Assembly: GCA_025201765.1 (NCBI GenBank)
Contig: MU623498.1
Span: 1 to 64,000, forward strand
Length of the DNA stretch: 64,000 bases
Direction of reading: 5' to 3'
DNA from: Daldinia sp. FL1419
Taxonomy: Eukaryota > Ascomycota > Sordariomycetes > Xylariales > Hypoxylaceae
This document shows positions 34,736-46,423 of this stretch, one piece after another. Position 1 is the first letter of the stretch. The number at the start of each line of letters is the position of its first letter. Both the position numbers and the translations under genes were made by a program. The notes below the pieces were generated by a model. That model did no database searches. It saw only the letters and a list, made by a program, of their open reading frames with translations, and was not told the DNA's origin.

Positions 34736-36713
34736 CTATCTCCTCTTGAACTTCTGGGCCTGTCTTGGCTGGCTTCCATATGCCCTCCTTCCTTGGACCT
34801 TCTTATCTCTACTCATGCTTGCACCTAACGTAAGGTCGATTCGCGGGGGCGTGGCGAAACCAAAGCTCCGTGCGACCTTTGCTAAGTCTAACTTATGCAC
34901 ATCAAAGACGGAACGCAAGCTATGGCTTGCGTAAGCGTGTAAATATGATCGATAGCCATCTTTGGCGCTCTGGTTAAGATAATAGTTCTGTGAGATAAGC
35001 TTCTCAAGTTGCGAGGAAACATTTAGAATCTTCTTGGCAGGAAATTCGTATTCGAGGACAGGCACGCGAGCCTCCTTCAAGTGAGATAAGAAGCCAAGCT
35101 CGTGAGGCTGTAAGAAGAGAAGACTACGACCCTTGGAATTTGCGCCACGTGCGGTACGACCAACCCGATGGATGTAGTCGCGGGGATCGTCGGGGGGGTC
35201 GAACTGAACTATGTAGTCAACCGCTGGTATCTGCTCACTCATTAGCGACATCATATTACAGGACTTTGTGCCGACTGCTTACATCTAAACCACGAGCAGC
35301 AACATCTGTACATAAAAGAATGCCTGTTTTGGCGTTGCAGAATTCAAAGAACGTGTTCGTCCGTTTCTGTTGCTTCTGCTTCCCGTGGAGAGATAGACAA
35401 GGGCTATCGAATATTGTTAGCCATCTATGAGCCTATCGAGGTGTGATAATCGTAATGGCGGCAGAGCAGAGGGCGCAGACTTACAGATCGATATAGTTCA
35501 AAAGCTCAGCGTAATAATTGACACTTGCACAACTAGAGAAAAACACGATGACCTTCTTCTTTAGGTTACGCTTCAAGAACGAGAAAAGGAGAAGGAACCG
35601 CTTATCAGCCTCGCAGGCAACGTATCCCTGTTCAAGTCCCGCAACAGTAGAACTAATACTCTCTTCATCAACGTTGATGTAGAGAGGACCCGGCCGAAGG
35701 GAAATTCTAGCGAGGTCTTCGACCTTGGTGGTCTGCGTCGCGGAGAATAACATAGTCTGTCTACCTTCGCTCGGCAAGATCTTGATGATCTGGCGCATTT
35801 CATCTTCGAAACCAATATCCAGTATACGATCGGCCTCGTCTATAATTAGAGACTTGAGATTCTTAAAGACAAAGGGAGTGTTTTGTAAATGATCCAAGAG
35901 TCTTCCGGGCGTCGCAATGATGAGATTCACACCCTTGGCTAGCTTTTCAGCCTCTGCTCTGCGGGCTGCTCCTCCGATAACAATTCCGTACGTCTGAGAG
36001 TGATGCGCCATCAATTCGCGGGCGACGCCGAAGATCTGTAGGGCCAGCTCTCTAGTAGGAGAGACGACGATAACGCCGGTTCCGTTTCGCGGCTTGAATC
36101 GTAATGCGCTCAGCATTTCAACTGCAGGAATCAAGAAAGCTAAAGTCTTTCCGCTACCCGTCTTTGCGGCTCCGAGCACGTCACGACCGGCTAGCAAAGG
36201 TGGAATTGCTTTACGTTGGATTGTCGTCATCTTCTCGAAGCCCATATCCTCCTTGATGGCCTTGATTGTCTTTTCTGACAAGTTCAAGTCGGCAAAATTT
36301 TGCGCGTCGGAACCGATTGCATTTTGGAGGGCAGCAATGGCACTGTCGGCAGGCAGATCGGTATTTTGAGGATTTTGACCGGCATCCTTGTCTTCAGCAA
36401 TTGCAGCATCTACTCTCTTGTTCAACTCGGAAGTTTCTTCCTCGTCATCACTATCTTCTTCTATTTCTTTTATTTCTTCCCCTTCTTGAATATTTTCTTT
36501 CTTATTAGTATCCGAATCTTGTTGCTGCATAGCGTCATCATCTTTAGCTTCCGAATCGTCGCTCGAGGACTCAGCAGTAATATCGGGTGCGGCTCGCTTC
36601 AACTTCTTGGATTTGGGTGCTTTGACAGGAAGCGACTTTTGCTTTGGCTCAGCGCTTTTGGAGCCGTTAGCATCCTTGAACTTTCTCTTCTTGGTATATT
36701 TGGTGGAATCCAT
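34736..36713 (-). CDS. has1: ATP-dependent RNA helicase Has1 (DEAD-box)
   Basis: Three exons on the minus strand, 35485-36713, 35283-35403 and 34736-35230, give 614 aa. Both joins fall in conserved helicase sequence (NYIDL|PCLSLHGKQKQ and AARGLD|IPAVDYIVQFDPP). The N-terminal ~125 residues are lysine-rich and acidic (NLS-like). Motifs in order: Q motif (GFEKMTTIQRKAI, ~158-170), motif I AAKTGSGKT (182-190), PTREL, TPGRL, motif II DEAD (292-295), motif III SAT (324-326), then TDVAARGLD and motif VI HRVGRTAR. The C-terminus has the Has1-type block with YRSYLHAYASHSLRSVFDV. Has1 is a nucleolar helicase needed for both 40S and 60S assembly and release of snoRNAs. All motifs are intact. Confidence 0.96.
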
Positions 36714-38839
36714 ATTTCCCGAGAGAAGAAAATGTTGCGACGATTTAGTTTAAGATGCGTAATGGCGATGGTTATGTTGCGAACCGAAGTTGAGCTTTTG
36801 AGAAAGTGGGCTGTCCACTTTCTCTCTTCCACTTTTCACTTTTAACCCGTTGATCCAGAAATCCAGAAATCCTCAGGGAATTTTTTTACTTATCGATTAA
36901 AAAAAAGGTTCTGATAAGCAAAAGTGGATTATCTTAATATACTTGGCGTAACTTGTGTGGTCTGTGCACACCTAGGGCTGCTAGGTTAGTTACATGTTAC
37001 ATAGGTAGGTAGGTATACCTATGAGCTTGCGTGCATGTAGGTACGGAACTCCAACTGCTTTTTCATTTGAAACTTATGTAATCTGTCTTCATATTTTCGT
37101 TCATCTCATCACCGACAAGCCGTAGATAACCTCTGTAACCATTATTCAACCAAAAACCTCACTCAATCCCCTTTCTAGATTTTCTCCGACTAAGAGAATT
37201 CGTACTAGAACCCACACCTCTTATACTCCGTAACCATCCTATAGGCCGCGTCTTCCGTCCTTGGCCTTGGCCTCGGACATAAGTAAGTAACCTACTTACG
37301 TATCTATCTTACCAATGCTGATGCGGCAGCTGATATATTAAGAGCATGTTATAAATGAAAAGCAATACCGGTCTTCACCCTCGATCTTATTACCTACTAA
37401 ATCCTTCCAGGCTGCCGGGTACTCGCTCCTACTCCATCGCTTATTGCCTCTGTAACGTCCTTCTCGAATGCGAGGGTTACGGGCTAAGGTGCATTAGCAT
37501 AGTACAACTTACATATACCGTTGCACTGTTGCACTGTTGCACTGGATAAATTCGCGGATAAAGTCGACGTAGTTCTGCGTCGTTCTGGCTCGCGACTCAA
37601 CATCCATACCACCCGCTCACGCGCCTTTCGTATCCTTTCTCGTAGCTGCCTTCCCCGGCGTCCTGTTCGCGGCATTGCCAGTTTGTTTAAAATTAGATTC
37701 CCGGCACCAATTCAGCTGTGAAATCCTATATCCCATGACCCGCGTGGGATAGATTGAGGGTTCGGTACCCCAGTCGCTTGGGTGCTTGATCAGTCTCTGC
37801 CAGATAGATTAGCAGATAGATAATATACTATGGGGAAGCATACCCGTTACCCAAGTTGCTTGGGGAAGTGGAGTCTCAGTAACGGATTATTCTACAGGTA
37901 TTTTACGCATTCATACTGCCGAATATCTCCTTGCTGGATTTCTTCTTATACCCCTAAAGTATGATGGGCTGTTTTCCCTCGGCGAAAATCCGAAAGGAAA
38001 GAGATAGAAAAAAAGATACTCTTTCTCTTAACCCCTATTCACTATCCTTCTCCGCTTCAACCTTACTCTCGTACTCGTGGCGCGCTAGGCTCATCATCAT
38101 CGGCCGAACTACCACCCCCTTCCTCCGTATCAGTTTCCCGCGTCCTAGTCATATTGGGCTTGGGCGTGGGTACCACGTTGCAATGTGATGTGACACCGTT
38201 GCGAGGAGGCATCTCAATATGGTAGCTGTAAGGTGATTGTAAGCTTAAGATATTACTTGGACCACGTCGTATCACGCGGCCGAGACTCGGGCTCGTCCGG
38301 CCTTCTGGAGTATTCTCTGGTAGAGCTCCGCAAGAGTGCGCCATAGGGATGCGATGGGCCACGGCTGAGGTGGAGCTCGGGGCCTTACAAGCTGCTGAGA
38401 AAATTTGGAATCATTGGACGATCCTGGGGGGTTGCGAGGCTTGGATCATGACAGGATTTAGACTGGTAGGACCGGCAAATCTATTGCCTTAGAAATATAT
38501 GCACAGAAGCATGGCCATGAACATCATGGCCAGTCTCCAGATTGACCATGAGCTGAGTTGCCATTAGGTCGAGACCGCGAGCTATCACCTGGCCACCGAG
38601 ACGAGAACGTCCAGTGCATCATCCGGCAGGTCCTAGGACTCAAGGTTACCGTACAGTGGAGATGTAGTCTTATCTGTTCGTTGTCTGCCAGTAAGCTAAG
38701 CGATTGATGTGTGCGCGAGGGGGAGCAGTATAAAAAGTGTGCGTGCAGTCGTCTAGATGGGAAACATATTGCACCATTCCCGGAGAATATCAGCCTCTGT
38801 CGATCGCTCCTCATCACGCGATTCAAAACTTCTGACACC
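36714..38839. other. Intergenic region between HAS1 and a secreted-protein gene
   Basis: About 2.1 kb with no supported gene. It has an A+T-rich stretch near 36870-36920 and TAGGTAGG motifs near 37000-37050. On the minus strand 38063-38362 is a 99-codon frame with an acidic, serine-rich end and no domain; it may be chance. Direct near-repeats of a TTGCTTGGG/TCGCTTGGG-type phrase occur at about 37770 and 37855. The last ~150 bp should be the promoter of the secreted-protein gene. Confidence 0.35.
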
Positions 38840-39447
38840 ATGAAGTCAACCTTCTTCGCTCTAATTGCTGGCTTTGCTGCCTCTGCAGTAGAGGGTTTCA
38901 ACCATGTCCAGAAGGAAGCCCTCCGCCCAAAGCCGGTATACAAGATTGAAACTGCTCAACCCTTACTGCAGCTTGACAAGGTGAACTTGAAGCAAGTTCC
39001 CACAAGCCCGATCCTGTCATCGCGCCAATCCACCGCAGGTGATTTCTATGAGTGTAGAAACTCAGTACGTCTTTCCCATCCTGTCTTGTATTTCACTCTT
39101 CTATTGTTTCATAGTCATTAACACTTCATCTTCGTCAACAGAATCCCCCGCCTGGTGACGGCGATTGCAACAATGTCGTCGACGAAGTGTTTGCATTAGA
39201 CCAGCCCCTCATAGTAGCACCTAATGCATGCCTTTTGTTCCAGTACGGAACATGCTGGGGTTTCTTCTGCGCCCTATGCCAACAGCTATCAACCGACACA
39301 AACTTTGTCGCCAACCAACTTATTTCGGCCGAGTCCCTGTGCGTGGCCGGCGGTCAGGCTGGCACCATCGTTAGCCCGGACCAGCCGCAGTGGGAGGCCG
39401 GTTTTATCTACCAGGGTGGCAGCCTACCAACTTATAATGTCTGTTAG
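38840..39447 (+). CDS. Small secreted cysteine-containing protein, candidate effector
   Basis: Two exons, 38840-39064 and 39142-39447, joined in phase 0 (GTACGT donor, CAACAG acceptor), encode 176 aa. Residues 1-19 (MKSTFFALIAGFAASAVEG) form a signal peptide. A proline/lysine-rich pro-like region runs to about residue 65. The mature part has eight cysteines (YECRN, GDCNN, NACLL, GTCWG, FFCALCQQL, SLCVA and a terminal NVC), suggesting four disulfides. The region CLLFQYGTCWGFFCALC followed by a GGQAG segment resembles a family of uncharacterised secreted fungal proteins I recall without a name. No enzyme motif was found. It may be an effector-like or surface protein; that is inference from size, secretion and cysteine content. 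Confidence 0.82.
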
Positions 39448-40148
39448 TTATAAGGATAGTAATAACTAAGCGCATGGTTGATCAAGTAAGACAAGGCTAG
39501 TGGACGTTAATGGTAGTGTCGTATGGAGATGTATATTTCTTTTATCCCACCATCTCATATCTGATGGCGTTGGCGGCGCAGGTGCACATAAAAAGTAGCG
39601 AAGCGATCTAAGATAGAAAAGGGGCCAACGTAGTATCCAACATACTTCCGTTTAGCCTCTCAAGCAATCGGGATTTGCTTCAACTCAATCCAAGCTCTTA
39701 TTGCGTGATGTGGAATAAACAAAGGGAGCAACACATAACTCCGGGGTAAGATAATTTCACTTATGAACTCCAAACCTCCCAAATAGTGGACATCATGTAC
39801 ACTTGCAAGAAATGAAAAAGTAGTCATTATTAGCCCGAATTTTTTGGGGCCGTTACTAACAGCCTAGTGCCCGTAAGATATAGAGGTATGTAAATGTATT
39901 TACAACACCGGACACGTATTTCATGCAAGTAGCCCACCCCACTCTATGTATATTAATATGCGGCGATTCCTTTTTATCCACAAAGCCGGTTGCCCAAACA
40001 AGAACCGTAACGATGTAAAGTTCATCCGTTAATGCGCCCCTCCGAACCAGTCCGCCGGATCGTCTAGTAGTAGTCGCTGTATCGCCCTACCCTACCTATA
40101 TCTTAATTTTGTCATAACCGTAATACCGAAAGTCGTCGAGACAGGTCC
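39448..40148. other. Convergent intergenic region
   Basis: A 701-bp stretch between the secreted-protein gene and PFK-2/FBPase-2, which converge. It should hold both 3' UTRs. No open frame, repeat or RNA gene was supported. Confidence 0.5.
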
Positions 40149-41726
40149 TTAATGGACAGCTGCCGTCGGAGTGTAACCCAAACTCGCTTCTGGGACGGGA
40201 TCTTCGTGCTTAGCAGTGCTTCCCTTACCTCTCCACGTGCTAACAGCTGGGATATCAGCCTGATATCTTTCTTCATCAGTGCCATAAGCGCGTGGTGTAA
40301 GTTTGATAAGGCAATGAAGCGGAACGTTCATCCAAGGACTGCGGGATTGGTCTTTCTTCATGAAGTACGCATATATGCAGCGCAGGATAGCTTGGTGGGT
40401 TACAATTAGTATATCTTCGGATCGTTCGAGCTCCATGATAATAGGTTCGAGACGGATAACAACGTCGCGGTACGACTCGCCACCGCGGTAACGATAGTTA
40501 TATTTGTCTTCGTCACGCGCCACGAAATCCTCTGGATAAACGTCCTTGATCTCTTGATAAGTCATGCCGTCGCAAACACCGGCATCAAGTTCATCCAAAG
40601 CCTTCCATTGCAACTGATTGTAATTATCAGGTAGAAAACGAGCAGTTTGTATAGTGCGCTTCAGTGTCGAAGTCCACACCGTAAGGGGGCGATCATCCTA
40701 TTGAACTGCATGAGATTCGTCGTCCAACGAAATTGCTACAAAGGGGGGGGAAGCGTGGCGTCAAAAGCCTCGGGGTCATATATAAACTTACACCAACGGA
40801 CTGACGAACAAGTTCGGGTAGCTTCTTGGCATATTGATGCCCTCGCGGAGATAGATCTGCATCACCTCCAATTCGCCCATAAATGTTGTATAGCGATTCA
40901 CCATGCCTTGAAAGCCACACCGATCTCGGCCGAATGTGTAAGTTCATAAGATAATAGACTACCCGACTTTGTAGGTAGTCCTGTATACGATTGATGATAA
41001 CCTGAGCCCCGACATCCATGATCTTGAGATATGTGTATTGATTCTCGTCACCGTCGGCGTCAATGCTCTTATAGACCTTCTCGTAATTCTTTATTCTGTT
41101 GCGGAAATCCAGAGCAGCTTTCTCGGGGTCCTGGCCTTTGTAGTCGGGGCTGGTGGTCTTGACATCTCGAATGTTGGCCATGATAAGATTCTCGTCGTCA
41201 CACTTTGACTCGACGAAAAGAACCTCGATACCTTCGCTTGTGCATAGGTCATAGACCCATTTTCTACGTTCTTTAGTGGAATTGGTGGCATCGAGTATGC
41301 CAATCGTTCCACCCTGACGAAACCAGCCTAACATATCAGCAATAGCGGCCTCGGCAGCAACACGACGTCTGCGTTCTCCATCAACATTGCTCGTATCGAA
41401 GAAGTCGGCTGGCGGTTGGGGGGCATCATGACGTCTGTAATTGCCAACGTTGAAAGTCTTGGCATCGATCGACAACCATTGGAGGTAGCGCTGAGCTAGA
41501 GGATGTGTGAGACAGGTTGGCCCTCCTGGGTTTCACAACGATAGGAAAAGGGAAAGGGGGGAATGTGAGGATGGGAATATATTTATGTGCAACTAGGATA
41601 GAATGTAGAGAATGTAGTACCTTTTTGTGCGATATAACTTTTTCCTCGTGCAGGTAAGCCAACCATGACAACGCAGATTTTGGTATCCTCGACCTGGACG
41701 ACGCGGCCCTTAGTTCCTGGTGCCAT
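40149..41726 (-). CDS. 6-phosphofructo-2-kinase / fructose-2,6-bisphosphatase
   Basis: Three exons on the minus strand, 41621-41726, 40792-41495 and 40149-40697, give 452 aa. The first exon ends in GLPARGKSYIAQK, the kinase P-loop (residues 23-31); the next begins AQRYLQWL, and VRQSVG|DDRPLTVWTSTLKRT joins exon 3. The kinase domain carries FNVGNYRR and ILDATNST. The bisphosphatase domain has the histidine-phosphatase motif SRHGES (~231-236) and ILIVTHQAILRCIYAYF, so both active sites look complete. The enzyme makes and degrades fructose-2,6-bisphosphate, which activates phosphofructokinase-1 and represses fructose-1,6-bisphosphatase. It acts in the cytosol. No long phosphorylated N-terminal extension like yeast Pfk26 is present. 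The acceptor CTAG|CTCAG was chosen over the one 4 nt downstream because it preserves the frame. Confidence 0.95.
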
Positions 41727-42259
41727 TTTTTCCAATATTCCAATTTAGTGAACTTATAATTGTAGGCCTATGCAACGGGAGCATGTGAGGCGATAGGTTA
41801 GGTCGGTTAGTGAAAGGTATAACAAGGTGAACGAGAAAGCAACTTTGAAAATTACAGGTCAAGAACAATGGGAGATCGGGGAAAAGGAATATAAGTGGAA
41901 TATAAGATGAGAGAGATTAGGTGCTATGGTTATGAATCTTGGTCTTGGTCAGATGTTTAGCAAAAACAACTAGTAAAAAAAGATTAAGTCAAGTTGGTTT
42001 TTTTTCTTCTTTCAATACTTTTTAGTAGTTAGGTAGTAAAGAAGAAGAAAAGGTGTTGTACGTGGTGGGTGTAGTGTTGCATCCAAAAGAAGAAAGATGA
42101 CGGGCTGGATTGGAAAGGAAAAGTTGCGGTGATGCAGGAGATTCCGTCACCACTAAGACGTGATTGGGTGCGACACCGGGATTCTCAGGAACCAGCGACA
42201 GGGTCTAAATAAGACATGTACCCTCGCACATTCCATTCCACATTTACATGGGTATCTAC
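41727..42259. other. Upstream region of the PFK-2/FBPase-2 gene
   Basis: About 0.5 kb, expected to contain the promoter of the minus-strand kinase gene. It has purine-rich runs on the + strand (for example about 41820-41920 and 42040-42115) and a T-run near 41998-42006. No coding region was seen. Confidence 0.45.
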
Positions 42260-42264
42260 GACAT

Positions 42265-42707
42265 CAGTAAGACCCGAATTTTGATGGCGCAGTCTTGGCA
42301 TCCTACACCCAAAATTGCTAAAGAAATAATATATTCAACTTAATATAACTAATATAAATAAAGTTGTAAAAATTTAGAAAAAATTATTAATAAGTTTTAT
42401 ATTGAATTATTTATTTATTCATATTTTTGTTAGTTTTATATTTATATATTCTATTGAATTGTGCTAAGTAACAATATAACCCCTTAAACTTATTTAATAC
42501 CTTATATTGAAACCAAGATTATGAACATATCTTTAGAGCAAATGAAAATCTGAAATGATAGATATGTAAAGAAGCTTTTTACAAGTAGAACCATATTTTT
42601 TATAATTTTTATATTATTGTTTTAGCTGTATAACTGTTATATATTCTGAAGAGATTGAAAAGAGATTGAAATGCCAAGACTGCGCCATTAAAACTCGGGT
42701 CTTACTG
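42265..42707. mobile_element. MITE-like non-autonomous DNA transposon with 37-bp terminal inverted repeats
   Basis: The left end begins CAGTAAGACCCGA and the right end, reverse-complemented, begins CAGTAAGACCCGA as well. The two 37-bp ends (42265-42301 and 42671-42707) match at 35 of 37 positions; both differences are A/G. The 443-bp element is flanked by a perfect 5-bp direct repeat, GACAT (42260-42264 and 42708-42712), consistent with a target-site duplication. The interior is A+T-rich without any coding frame. The structure fits a non-autonomous element mobilised by a transposase encoded elsewhere. The superfamily cannot be assigned safely from ends and a 5-bp duplication alone. Confidence 0.8.
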
Positions 42708-42712
42708 GACAT

Positions 42713-43870
42713 ACATGGTATGGATGCACTACTTAAGGTAACTGCTACATACATGTAGCTATAATATATATGTACCTATGTAAGTACCTGATATATAGAT
42801 ACCTTAAGAAGGCAGCTACACTATGTATGTAACATTGAGCAACTAATTGGGATAGCTTAACTAAGGTAAAGAGGAAAAGAGAAAGAGAAAAAAAAAAAAT
42901 CAAAAGTCGGCAATAGGGCCCCGCATTCAAAAATGGAGGAGAGCCCGCTTTCTATCGGGTTGCGGGGCAAAGGGATCAATGGGGAGAGCCGAAAGAACCA
43001 ATTAAATATTGATATGAGCCGAGCTAGATTCCCATTCTTTTAGAATTTTTGATGATCTATTTTAGAAGGATATTTATATGTATTCACGTTTATCAGTACC
43101 TGGACTTAAGACATCAACTATTAGGATAATAATCAGGGTTTAGTAAATTTGGTAATAAATTGATTAGTTGTTAAATTCTCTAGAACTTATATTAGGATAT
43201 AAAACAAAGAGATATATATACAAATAAGCCTGTTCCTAAGCGGTAAGGATTCTGCCAAGTGATCCGTGTCCCAAGCAGGATCCACAGTTAGAAGTAATTA
43301 ATTTAAGATATCTTTAAAATATAAAATACCTAAGATAATATTTATATATAATGTAATTATTTCTTTATTAATTTTGGATATTAAAAAAAGTATTTAGGTA
43401 GGTGATATTATCCCCTAATTTTAAATGCCTAACCTACTTCTTAAATAATATAAGATAACTGACCTTTCAGCTAAGATTAGGTTGACCCATTATAAGCCCA
43501 AATGTCAAACCGAATTTGGTATAACTTTGAACCAACTTATCACTGGAAAACATACTAAATTACATGGCAATGCAATCTTTCCAAGGCTTCCTTTCAAAAG
43601 CTGTATATTATCGCACATACGGGCATTCGTATATCTTTTTTTTTTATTCTTAAAGAACATATAAGGGAAAAAAAAAAAAATAATAAAAATGGTATTATTA
43701 ATACTATTACATATTATAGGCATTAATGAACCTATGAATTTACCAATAACCCCCTTACCGCCTCAATACTATACTTCAATAATATGTACTCAATATCCAA
43801 ATCAAATAAATGAAGCCTTCAAATTATTGGAAACTTATTAGGATTTTAATTGCCTAAATAATTATGCCTT
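42713..43870. other. A+T-rich gene-free spacer
   Basis: No coding region was supported. It includes an 8-bp perfect inverted repeat (GCCCCGCA at 42918-42925 and its complement at 42961-42968) with a nested CCCG/CGGG pair, in a small G+C-richer islet. A second short islet lies at about 43225-43290. The rest is A+T-rich with runs of A and T. Confidence 0.4.
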
Positions 43871-43872
43871 AT

Positions 43873-44775
43873 TGTTGCACAGTATATAAGGCATAATTAC
43901 TTGTGAGCAATTATGGCATTATTTTTAGCTTTTAATAATTATAAGCCTAATTCGTGCAGTGGAAACACCTACAATTCCTTGCATCCAACGATTACGCTAA
44001 ATCTGTATAGCCCCAGAGCCAGATTAATACTGGTAGTAAGGCATAGGGTTTGAATTAAATTAAAAATATTATATAATATCACATTAAATGAGTGTTTTTT
44101 ATATAGTTATAAAGATTAGTTAGAGCTATTATGTTATAGGTAGAGGTATACTTAACTGATGGCTAACAGCCACTTACGACTAGATTCTAAAGAGCTGAGG
44201 GCCAGAATGAGCTAGTGTTATAAAGAGTTTAGGGGTATTAAGTGCTGTAATTCAGTTAACCTTATTATATATGCTTACCTGGGGGGTGTGTTATACAGTA
44301 TATAAGGCATAATTATTTATGAGCAATTATAACATTATTTTTAACTCTTAATAGTTATAAGCCTAGTTTGTGCAATGGAAACACCTATAATTCCCTGTAT
44401 TCAACAATTATGCTAACCTGTATTTAAACCCTAAAGCTAGATTAATACTGACAGTAAGGCATAGGGTTCAAATTGAATTAAAAATATTATATAATATTAT
44501 ATTAGATGAATGTTTTTTATATAGTTATGAAGATTAATTAGAATTATTACGTTATAGGTAGAGGTACGCTTAGCTGACGGCTAACAGCCACTTACGATTA
44601 GATTCTAGAGAGCTGAGGGCCAGTGAGCCAGTGCTATAGAGAGTTTAGGGGTGTTAAGTACTGCGATTCAGGTAACCTTATTACATATGCTTACCTAGGG
44701 GATGTGTTGTACAGTATATAAGGCGTAATTGCTCATGAGCGATTACGGCATCGTTTTTAACTCTTGACACTTATA
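43873..44775. repeat. 416-bp tandem repeat (2.2 copies) with transition-only divergence (RIP)
   Basis: Copies start at 43873, 44289 and 44705, exactly 416 bp apart, each with TGTT followed by ACAGTATATAAGGC. The third is cut off at about 44770. Aligned by eye, nearly all differences between copies one and two are C/T or G/A, in both directions, which is what RIP acting on duplicated DNA produces. Each unit begins with an almost perfect palindrome; in copy three it spans 44725-44746 around GCTCATGAGC. The TG start recalls LTR ends, but the units abut directly with no internal region, so a tandem satellite or tandem solo-LTR array are both possible. No coding capacity was seen. Confidence 0.85.
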
Positions 44776-46423
44776 TATTTTAATATAATGTTGGGCTAAA
44801 CATATATATAAGAGAAATAACAATAAAAGCAAATAACAAATAAAACAATGCAATAAGATTTATATATTCATAAGTCCTAAGGAGGAAAGCTATCTACTCT
44901 AAGTTTGACAGGTTTAGAACCCTTATATATATAATATGCTAATTATATAATACTTCCTTTGCTTACTACAGGGGTCTACGATGCCTAGTAGCATACAACC
45001 ATTACATAATAATATAAAAATCTATCCATTTATAACTAATTATATCCAAAAATATTAACCTTTTTTTTCATTTCCTATTTAAAGTGCTTAAAAGGAATAG
45101 GATGAATAATAAATAAATATTAATAAAATTATATTACCAATATAAATCAACCATTATATGTAATAGATTATTTTTACCCCCTTAACCATTGATAAAAAAG
45201 AATCAAGAAATAATAACTAATCCAAATCAATTTTAACTAAATCGGCCACACTTCCGCTCTTTAATATTCACATACAGACCATAGGACCATATCCAACTAA
45301 CAAACCTGCTATCGCAATTGGATCCCGCTCCGCACTGCCACTGGGATCAACTATCTGTTGCATTATAAACCAGAGATATGTACCAGAAAGAAGGGGAAAA
45401 GTTCACATCGAACAGTGAAACTCATCGTCTCACCTTGAAGAAAAAAAAAACTACACATGACCTCTTTACTCCCCTGTAACAACATATCTACATCTTATCA
45501 TAATAATTTCAAATAATTTGGATTCTCGCCGCCAGATCCGGGTCTATGCCAACAACATCTTTGATACCCTGATACCATTCCCTTTCCCCCTTAACTTTCC
45601 GCGGTCGAATCCTTCATTAGAATTGTATAAACCGCTACTCCCAACACGCGATTTACATATTTTTTTTCCTGGGGACTATATATCGCTAAGAACAGCCAGA
45701 AAAACAAGGATAGCCTAAAGAAGTTATCCGGTCTCTGGTCTACTGGACTACCTTCATCATTTAGAACTGACCAGGGCTAATTGATGGTGTATGTAGCATG
45801 CTATTTTGGGACAACGGGGAATAATAAATTTCTATCGGTGAAGATAACACGGTAGAATTCACGATAGCACGTGCAATGTATTCCCAGCCAAGCAAATCTA
45901 GAAGTGTTGACAGGGATGTTGCGAGACCCTGTGCCGGCCGACCGGGTCCCCCTATTTTTGATACTCATGTATAACATCCCCTCCTGTTAACGTATCTACC
46001 CATTACCTATGGTAGGTTATGTGGTGTAATTTTTCGCGATTTAAAAATTGGCAAAATAACGCACGAAATCTTTGCTATACCATTAGAGATAATAGTGATT
46101 TATAACAATACTAATTAAGTATCTAGGATTTGTTTAGCTAGTGGATATAAACAAATAGAGTCCGGATCATAATATATAATCCTTACGCAATAATCATACT
46201 CTTTAAAAAATACCAAGTTTTTACCAAAGAGAAATAATTTATTCCATAGAAATATCACGCTATAAAAGTATCTGACCTTTGTGTCCGTGGCAAGAAATTA
46301 ATGAATAGCAGACCAGCCTATCTTTATGACCATGCCCCTAGAGAACCTAGCTAAACATATCCGTTAGATGCCATCCGATAATATTTCCGTCGCAATACAG
46401 GGCGAATCCTCATCTCTTAAATC
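44776..46423. other. A+T-rich spacer downstream of the protease gene
   Basis: No gene was supported. The left part (44776-45240) is strongly A+T-rich. The 45250-45720 part is of more normal composition with a 66-codon frame (45518-45718) that has no recognisable feature. A G+C-richer segment around 45890-45985 is listed separately as a possible LTR relic. The right end is likely the 3' UTR of the protease gene. Confidence 0.35.
45780..45985 (-). mobile_element. Possible LTR relic
   Basis: Read on the minus strand, the segment starts TGTTATACATGAG (from about 45975) and continues through a G+C-rich stretch with GACCCGG and GGGTCTCGC into a more mixed region. A TGTTA start and this base pattern recall fungal Copia-type LTRs. 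No matching second LTR, primer-binding site or coding region is visible in the window. This is a weak call. Confidence 0.2.

Noticed and set aside
36300..36845. 181-codon + strand frame over the start of HAS1
   Set aside because: It is antisense to the lysine/glutamate-rich N-terminus of HAS1 and its hydrophobic translation is an artefact of that composition.
37730..37800. GGTTCGG phrase considered as a tRNA T-arm
   Set aside because: The stem bases do not pair properly and no anticodon or acceptor stem could be drawn.
43873..44775. 416-bp repeats as a CRISPR-like or complete LTR retrotransposon
   Set aside because: Units are long and directly adjacent with no spacers or internal coding region, and the organism is a fungus. 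RIP-degraded tandem repeat is the simpler reading.
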